Shown here: positions 58,821 through 64,000 of the stretch, piece by piece
Layout: every line of letters begins with the position of its first letter
How positions within the stretch are numbered: position 1 is the stretch's first letter
From: Cristatella mucedo
Taxonomy: Eukaryota > Bryozoa > Phylactolaemata > Cristatellidae
Length of the DNA: 64,000 nucleotides
Assembly: GCA_009760855.2 (NCBI GenBank)
Contig: WPIO01000097.1
Span: 1,458,001 to 1,522,000 of the forward strand
Direction: 5' to 3'
Notes under the pieces: generated by a model
Told to the model about the DNA's origin: nothing
The model's database searches: none
The model's input: the letters and a program-made list of their open reading frames with translations, nothing else
Translations under genes and position numbers: made by a program

Positions 58821-60740
58821 GGCCGAATAAATAAAGGCGATTCGTTGTATTCTGACAGATTAAATCCTACAGTGGTCCGGAATTACTAAGAAGAAAAGCC
58901 CAATAAAGTATCGTATAAGGCCCTTGTCAACCAGGTGTTCCTCGCTGCCTTTTGCTAGATTTATTTTTAAATGCAGGCCCAGGTATCAGTCTTCGAATGA
59001 CAGTCCAAATAATTTTTCCGATGACTGTGTTCCCTATAGCTGCTGAAAGCTGTGTTTCAGCAGTATAATTCTAGATAAGCCTTCTTAGATGAGCGAATTT
59101 TTTAAAATAGTAGTTTGTATCCATAAGACTTTAAAATGGCTAGACGCTGTGACTCTGCAATCAGAGGTCAGGTTTTGTTACCTTGAACTCTTCCTCTCTC
59201 CAAGCACCAAGCAGCTCTACATGAACGGTAGCACTCATACGATCAGCAGAGTGACCGAGCCAGAAGCTATGAGCGAGCACATTTTATTAGCCAAATGCAT
59301 TGCGGGACTACAACAAACCAAGCACGGAGCGAAAGTATCCCCTCCTCCTCGCGGCCATCTAAGGACAACAACAATGCTTGGCCGTATCTTCAGCAAAAAA
59401 GATCAGAGAATATCGGCGCGGTTCGTTATTACCTGCTACTGGCATCCAAATTGTCTTTGTTAGGATGGACGAGATTGCAAGAAAGCGTCCTACGTTCGCT
59501 ATGACAAATAGGGCCGTGGATATCGAAAATTATTATGAAAGTGATGCAGTAATTTTTGAACGAACGCCCTTTGAGCAAACACAGCTCTCGTAACGGATGC
59601 AAGTCTCTGCAGCCAAATCACGAAATGCTGGTGGAATTAGCACTTCGAAGCAAGGCTAGCGATCAGTGAATGCTGCATTATTGCACTCGGGTGTGCTGAT
59701 ACTTGTAGAGCACGGCAATTCTTGTCTCTGACGGAAGTAAACGTGCTTAACTTCTTTCTCCATATTTCAAAGCTAAAGAAGGTAATACCTACACACGTAG
59801 AAAGATAGTCAACTCCCTAATTATCGCTTAAGATAATATCCATGACTCAGGGTTGAAGCACCTTGTTCCGAATGGTTAGAACTTCGGAGCGGTACAAAAA
59901 CTTCAGCAATCATCATAACCTGGCTGATGCAGGTAGCCGACGTTTCACTACTGACTGACATTACGCTATCCCCTGATTTGCCAACGCGATATTTCAAATA
60001 ATGCTAAAACCTAACCGTTATCACAGCATGTGCTACGTGCATGTGAAATCTCCATTGTCTTCTTAAGGATTGACAATTATACGTCAATAATAAGCTTATA
60101 TTCTCCATTTCATTAAGTACATTGCCTCGAAAGAGACGTAGTTCTCTCTTAGGGCTATATGAAATTATAATTAGCATTATTAATATTGTTCGAGAAGGAA
60201 TAAAAAGCAAGATTGGTGAGGTAATCAGAATCCTGGCATCCAACTACCCAACGTCTTAAGATACATATGCAAGAACTTCGTACTCATCTTCAATGAATTG
60301 TCTTGGTGTGCTCAGGCGGTTCTTACTTTAGTTATGTCCTAGATTCTCGTAACGTTTGTCGCTTAGCACCTTGTGGAACTCATTGACAAGAAGTAATAGC
60401 AAAAAACTGGTCAAGATCTAAGCGACGCTTGTCCACTGAAACTGCCCTCTTCACGAGACCAACGACATTCTGAGCAGCAGCGATAGTGCTCATCTACGTC
60501 ACTTTCCCGATCCTGTTTGTTGGAGCAGCTGCGTGTGACACAAATGCTCACAGTGTCCTACTTAAACGACTCAGAACAACGATTGATCTGGCGGGCGAGA
60601 CTAACTCAGGCACGTGCCCTTCGCATTTGTCCGATCGAGGTCAGTCCTTATCAGATGATGGTCATATCTCATCCAGCTTACCAGTCACCTGCCGAGTTCC
60701 GTAACGCTTCATTTTAATTCGTTTTCTGTTCTCCGCTTGT
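58821..60740. other. No gene supported
   Basis: Contains a degenerate LINE-tail-like piece at about 60115-60180. The frame at 59089-59463 is open but unrecognised. Confidence 0.45.
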
Positions 60741-61079
60741 ATAGAGCTCTTGAAACAATAATACGAGTCCACGTCTTCGTCTATCACTTCTGTACTGACG
60801 ATACACATGTACTTGGCATTTAAAACATCAAAATCAGCTGCAGCGATTGATAAACTGAAGTGCTACTTAGCAGACATTCGATCCTGGATATCGGCCAATA
60901 GCATCAAGCTAAACGGTGATAATCCGAGTCCCTACTAGCAGGACACCCTAGACGTAAGTTTGGACTGGAAGAGTTTGTTCTTCTAATACGTGACTCCATA
61001 GTGAGACCGTTGCCATTTGCTCAAAATTTAGGTGTCCTCTTTTGTAAATCCTTCAAGCATAAAAGTTTCATTAAGAAGC

Positions 61080-61224
61080 GACATTGGTCTGCTTAAGATG
61101 CTTGCCTCGAACCGTGGTCAAGGCGAATGCATTTGATGACCGAGGTCATGGGCTCGACCACCGTGGCATATGTGAAGCACCTCAATAGAAACTAAGTTCT
61201 CTTGGGGTGCTATACAAATGAATT
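61080..61224 (+). mobile_element. tRNA-derived SINE (family A) nested in LINE-B
   Basis: Degenerate A-box region, GGGCTCGACCACCGTGGCAT, ATGTGAAGCACCTCAATAG and GGTGCTATACAAATGAA. It interrupts the LINE-B thumb region. Confidence 0.7.
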
Positions 61225-61252
61225 ACACACATCGACACACCGACACCGACAC

Positions 61253-61253
61253 C

Positions 61254-61311
<58 letters not shown>

Positions 61312-61312
61312 A
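61253..61312. repeat. (CA)n(TA)n compound microsatellite
   Basis: Follows the SINE tail. Confidence 0.93.
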
Positions 61313-61980
61313 GACCGACTCTCCAAGATTGGGATTTGCCATCCATGGTGACTGGCTGAAAATCTTACTAGCTCCATGATTCTGTCTGAACTGGACTAGT
61401 ATAATTCAGCTTTCACGAGGCTATTAAAGCAGCCATTAAGCCTCTGTAGCTGGTGATCAATATGGCTGTGAGGTTGGTCAAAAAATCCAAGGGGTTCAGC
61501 TACGACTGCCGTTTGATCAACGGATATAAAGCACAATTCCTAATCGGACTCATACAGCCCGCCAGGTGTTAACTCTTTCAAACCTAGCGGCATTGCTGCG
61601 CCAGTTTAAGCCTCATCGTGTCCTCTAGTCTGCGAACCATCAATTAGCCACTCCACCGCTTCGCTTTAAAGACTATTGGCTGCAGAAGCTTTTGCTCACG
61701 TGGTCCTCGACTGTGGAGCTCACTTCGACAATTCTTGCGTATTGACAATTTCTCCACTGCTGCTTACTCTGGCTCATCTTTTCCTGCCATTCTGTGCCTC
61801 CTGACTCAGCCCTGCATCTTACTTTCTCTTTGCTTCGTGAGCAGAAGCCTGTGGGTTAACGTGTGCACACCGGAAGCCACTAGGCTTTCAGCGGGCTAGT
61901 AGACAACTTGACAGCTCAACGCCTACTTAGGCCGAGCAGGTTTGTGGAGTTACAGACGGAGAGATACATTACGTTATGCA

Positions 61981-62915
61981 CTAAACCAGGCATGGCAGCA
62001 GAATTTTTATCCCGAAAATGAGCATCAATTACTGAATGGGTGAAGAACGTGATGCATTTCGAATGCCTGAAATAGCAGTGTCTTTTCGTAGTAAGGAAAT
62101 TCCTGCCGAGTGCTCGAGTGGCCAGTTATTATTATTTTAAGGTTCTTTTGTTAGGGAACTCATGCAGCAAAAACTTAAACGTGGGCGTTCTATATTGGCC
62201 AAATAATGATAGCGACAGAGGTAACTAGCGGCTCTTAATTTACAATTCTCAGAAACCAAATACATCATATTCCACGGTTTAGACTACATAAAAGCAATCC
62301 GGAGTGATGGCTAGTTGTTGGTACTGCTGTTGCTGTGGCTACTGGTGGAGTCATATAGCTGTGAGTGCATGGCTTTCGAACATACCGCCCTATTTCGAGA
62401 ACATAGGCTCGCAACTATAGAATTGGCATTTTCGATTACCGCTCTTCTACCATTGCCTTATTTTTGTGCGTCCACATACATAGGAAGACCTCTCCGTTTT
62501 CTGCGTGCTTCTACTATTTTGAAATATTGCCGAGAGGGGCATGCGATAAAGCGATACATTGGCGCTACGGAATAGTCCTTTAGCAGCAGTTGCCCGACTG
62601 CATTTGGAATTTAAGCAGTGCGACGGCGGCCTGGAGAAATCGGTTCAAGAGAATCGCTGTAATGGCGCCCCGGCTTGCTACACAGCATTTGGAGCTTGCT
62701 CTGTACATACACGAAGGATGTCCGGTCCGCCGACTGAGCTTTCGCAAAACTCCCGAGGTGGTTATCTTGTCGGGGTCTTCCAGCTGCTGCTGAGCACCTG
62801 CAGTTTCATTAAGCAATACGAATGAAACCCATATTTAGACAGGGCGCTTCAACAGCCGCTGCGTAAGCGAATAACGTAGGCACTCCCTGCGTTCATGTTG
62901 TCTAATCAATCCGTG
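61981..62915. other. No gene supported
   Basis: Frames at 62315-62575 and 62559-62825 (+) are open but not recognised. Confidence 0.45.
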
Positions 62916-62919
62916 TCGC

Positions 62920-63600
62920 AGTCAGCATTGGTTCGGATGTACAACGACCTTTCTTAGGAATGCAGATTTAGATAAAGTCTCTCTGTTTTGTTTGATCTTT
63001 TGGCAACATTTGACACAGTTTTTCACCAAGTCGTTTTCGAGCACCTCTCATTTCGCCTGGGCATTGCCGGTGCTGCACAGCACAGGTTTAGGTCTGACCT
63101 CCGTGATAGAATCTAGAGTATTGTTACAAACTGGCTAAGATCATCTGAAAAACCACTAAAGTATGTGTACCTCAGGGCTCTGTGCTTGGTCCACTTCTTT
63201 TCACAGTTTATTCTCTCGCTCGTGCCCAGCCGATAGTCAAACACGATCTAGGCTTTCACTTCTATACATACGACACTCAGTTGTACCTATACTTTGATCT
63301 CTCCTATCCCTCCAGCACGTCACACTCTCTTAACTCCCTTGCTGCATATACTGCTGACATCTACACCTGAATGGCAGGAAACTTTCTCAAATTGAATGAC
63401 AGTAAAACCAACTTGCTAGTAATGGGCAAACCTAGTGTGACTGGGAAATTGGTAAGCTCAACGCTGAAATCCGGTGATGCCAGTAAATCTCTTGTAGCAG
63501 CTGCACGAAATTTAAATTTCTTTATCGAAAGTGACGATGACCATGTTTTGACCGGCTTGCCAATAATGCTGATCCTTAAGATCAAGGTGGATGTGGTTTG
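62920..63600 (+). mobile_element. LINE-A fragment (RT palm)
   Basis: LLATFDTV-like and FRLGIAG-like pieces, then GSVLGPLLFTVYSLARAQ, GFHFYTYDTQLYLYFDLS (YADD reads YTYD), SLNSLAAYTADIYT, KLNDSKTNLLVMGKPSVTGK and AAARNLNFFIESDD. Many frame changes. The right end at about 63545 is abrupt. Confidence 0.8.
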
Positions 63601-64000
63601 TGTTTCTATGTATGCATGATTCGATCATAGACACTGGGTTCGCCGGCACACTGCCAGTGCAGGCAGACCGGTAAGTGCCCTAAACCACCCAGGGCCAAAC
63701 AGCTGGTGGCTATGGCTTAGGGACAGGCCGGTGGTCAGCTGTGGTCTGACGGCTGTGGTTTATCCACAGGCCGGCTTTGTCCTCCCGCCAACTCACGGGA
63801 TGAGTTGTGGATGGGAAAGAGTGGGGGGGGGGAGGAGGGAACGCCAACCTGGGAGAGGGGAGTCGAGTGAGAGTAGGGGCCGAAGGGAGCCGTGCGCCCT
63901 TCGGCTCCGTGCGTTGTATTAAACTGGTGGTGCTGGTCATCGGCTGGTTCTCTGCTTTACGGATAAAACTACACTTTACATAAACAAACACATCAGGTCA
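63601..64000. other. No gene seen
   Basis: Includes a poly-G run at about 63824. Nothing recognised to the window edge. Confidence 0.5.

Larger units (their letters stand above)
60745..61980 (+). mobile_element. LINE-B fragment, interrupted by SINE and microsatellite
   Basis: Decayed copy: TDDTHVLGI-like active-site region (CTGACGATACACATG), DIRSWISANSIKLNGDN, RNLGV-like stretch and a KSFIKK point. It is then interrupted by SINE-A (61080-61224) and a (CA)n(TA)n tract, resumes near 61310 with the SKIG and LAENLTSSMILSELD region, and ends in TTTGTGGAGTTACAGACGGA at about 61950. Confidence 0.72.

Noticed and set aside
60520-60720. LTQARALRICPIEVSPYQMM as an integrase C-terminal piece
   Set aside because: Only a weak resemblance to the SPYxxMxGR region and no neighbouring retroelement parts.

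Overview
The window is animal nuclear DNA: a spliced gene with GT/AG introns of 0.15 to several kb, long (GT)n, (CT)n and (TA)n microsatellites, tRNA-derived SINEs, two L2/CR1-like LINE families with (ATT)n or plain 3' tails, a hAT element and a Ty3/gypsy-related element. There is no operon structure and no bacterial gene. The set fits a non-vertebrate metazoan (sponge, cnidarian, lophotrochozoan or similar). I cannot place it further from sequence alone.

Region 1 (1-21.3 kb, + strand) is one gene, which I identify as STIL (SIL/Ana2/SAS-5 centriole-duplication family). Nine exons were read by eye at 528-611, 7169-7346, 9417-9601, 9754-9847, 10000-11292, 12805-13094, 14721-14904, 16758-16966 and 19852-20575. 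All junction phases agree. The blocks follow the vertebrate STIL order: an LTMDxTRKL...LPLVG block, a VLFTS...FF block, PSVPDVSLLLD, the QDxQLRxLQ coiled coil, an LNAT block, part of the STAN region and the C-terminal ILDVxRLRxLPKL. The 5' exons lie left of the window and at least one exon in the first intron was not found. The introns are packed with LINE copies, an R2-like LINE remnant, microsatellites and a solo LTR.

Region 2 (21.3-31.3 kb) is repeat-rich. A satellite of about 175 bp occurs as two inverted blocks (22.0-22.6 and 23.9-25.4 kb) around a decayed SH2-like coding remnant. Further right are a three-unit repeat at 29.2-29.7 kb and a degenerate CCCTAAA array (30.97-31.21 kb) bracketed by inverted GGACATTTCCCC-type repeats.

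Region 3 (32-44 kb) is a nest of elements. One L2-like LINE (38.6-43.9 kb) was interrupted by a 1.73-kb hAT-type element with an 8-bp target duplication and by two 5'-truncated LINE ends. A 1.27-kb piece of this nest is repeated about 8.8 kb upstream at roughly 99% identity.

Region 4 (47.3-52.1 kb) holds a candidate last exon of an unknown minus-strand gene and a decayed LTR retrotransposon whose domain order is gag-PR-INT-RT-RNase H. The proteins are Ty3/gypsy-like but the order is Ty1/copia-like, which is the hallmark of the Gmr1 group. Its LTR matches the solo LTR in the STIL intron. Region 5 (52-64 kb) contains a decayed copy of a widespread uncharacterised mobile-element protein, SINEs, LINE fragments and long stretches where I see nothing.
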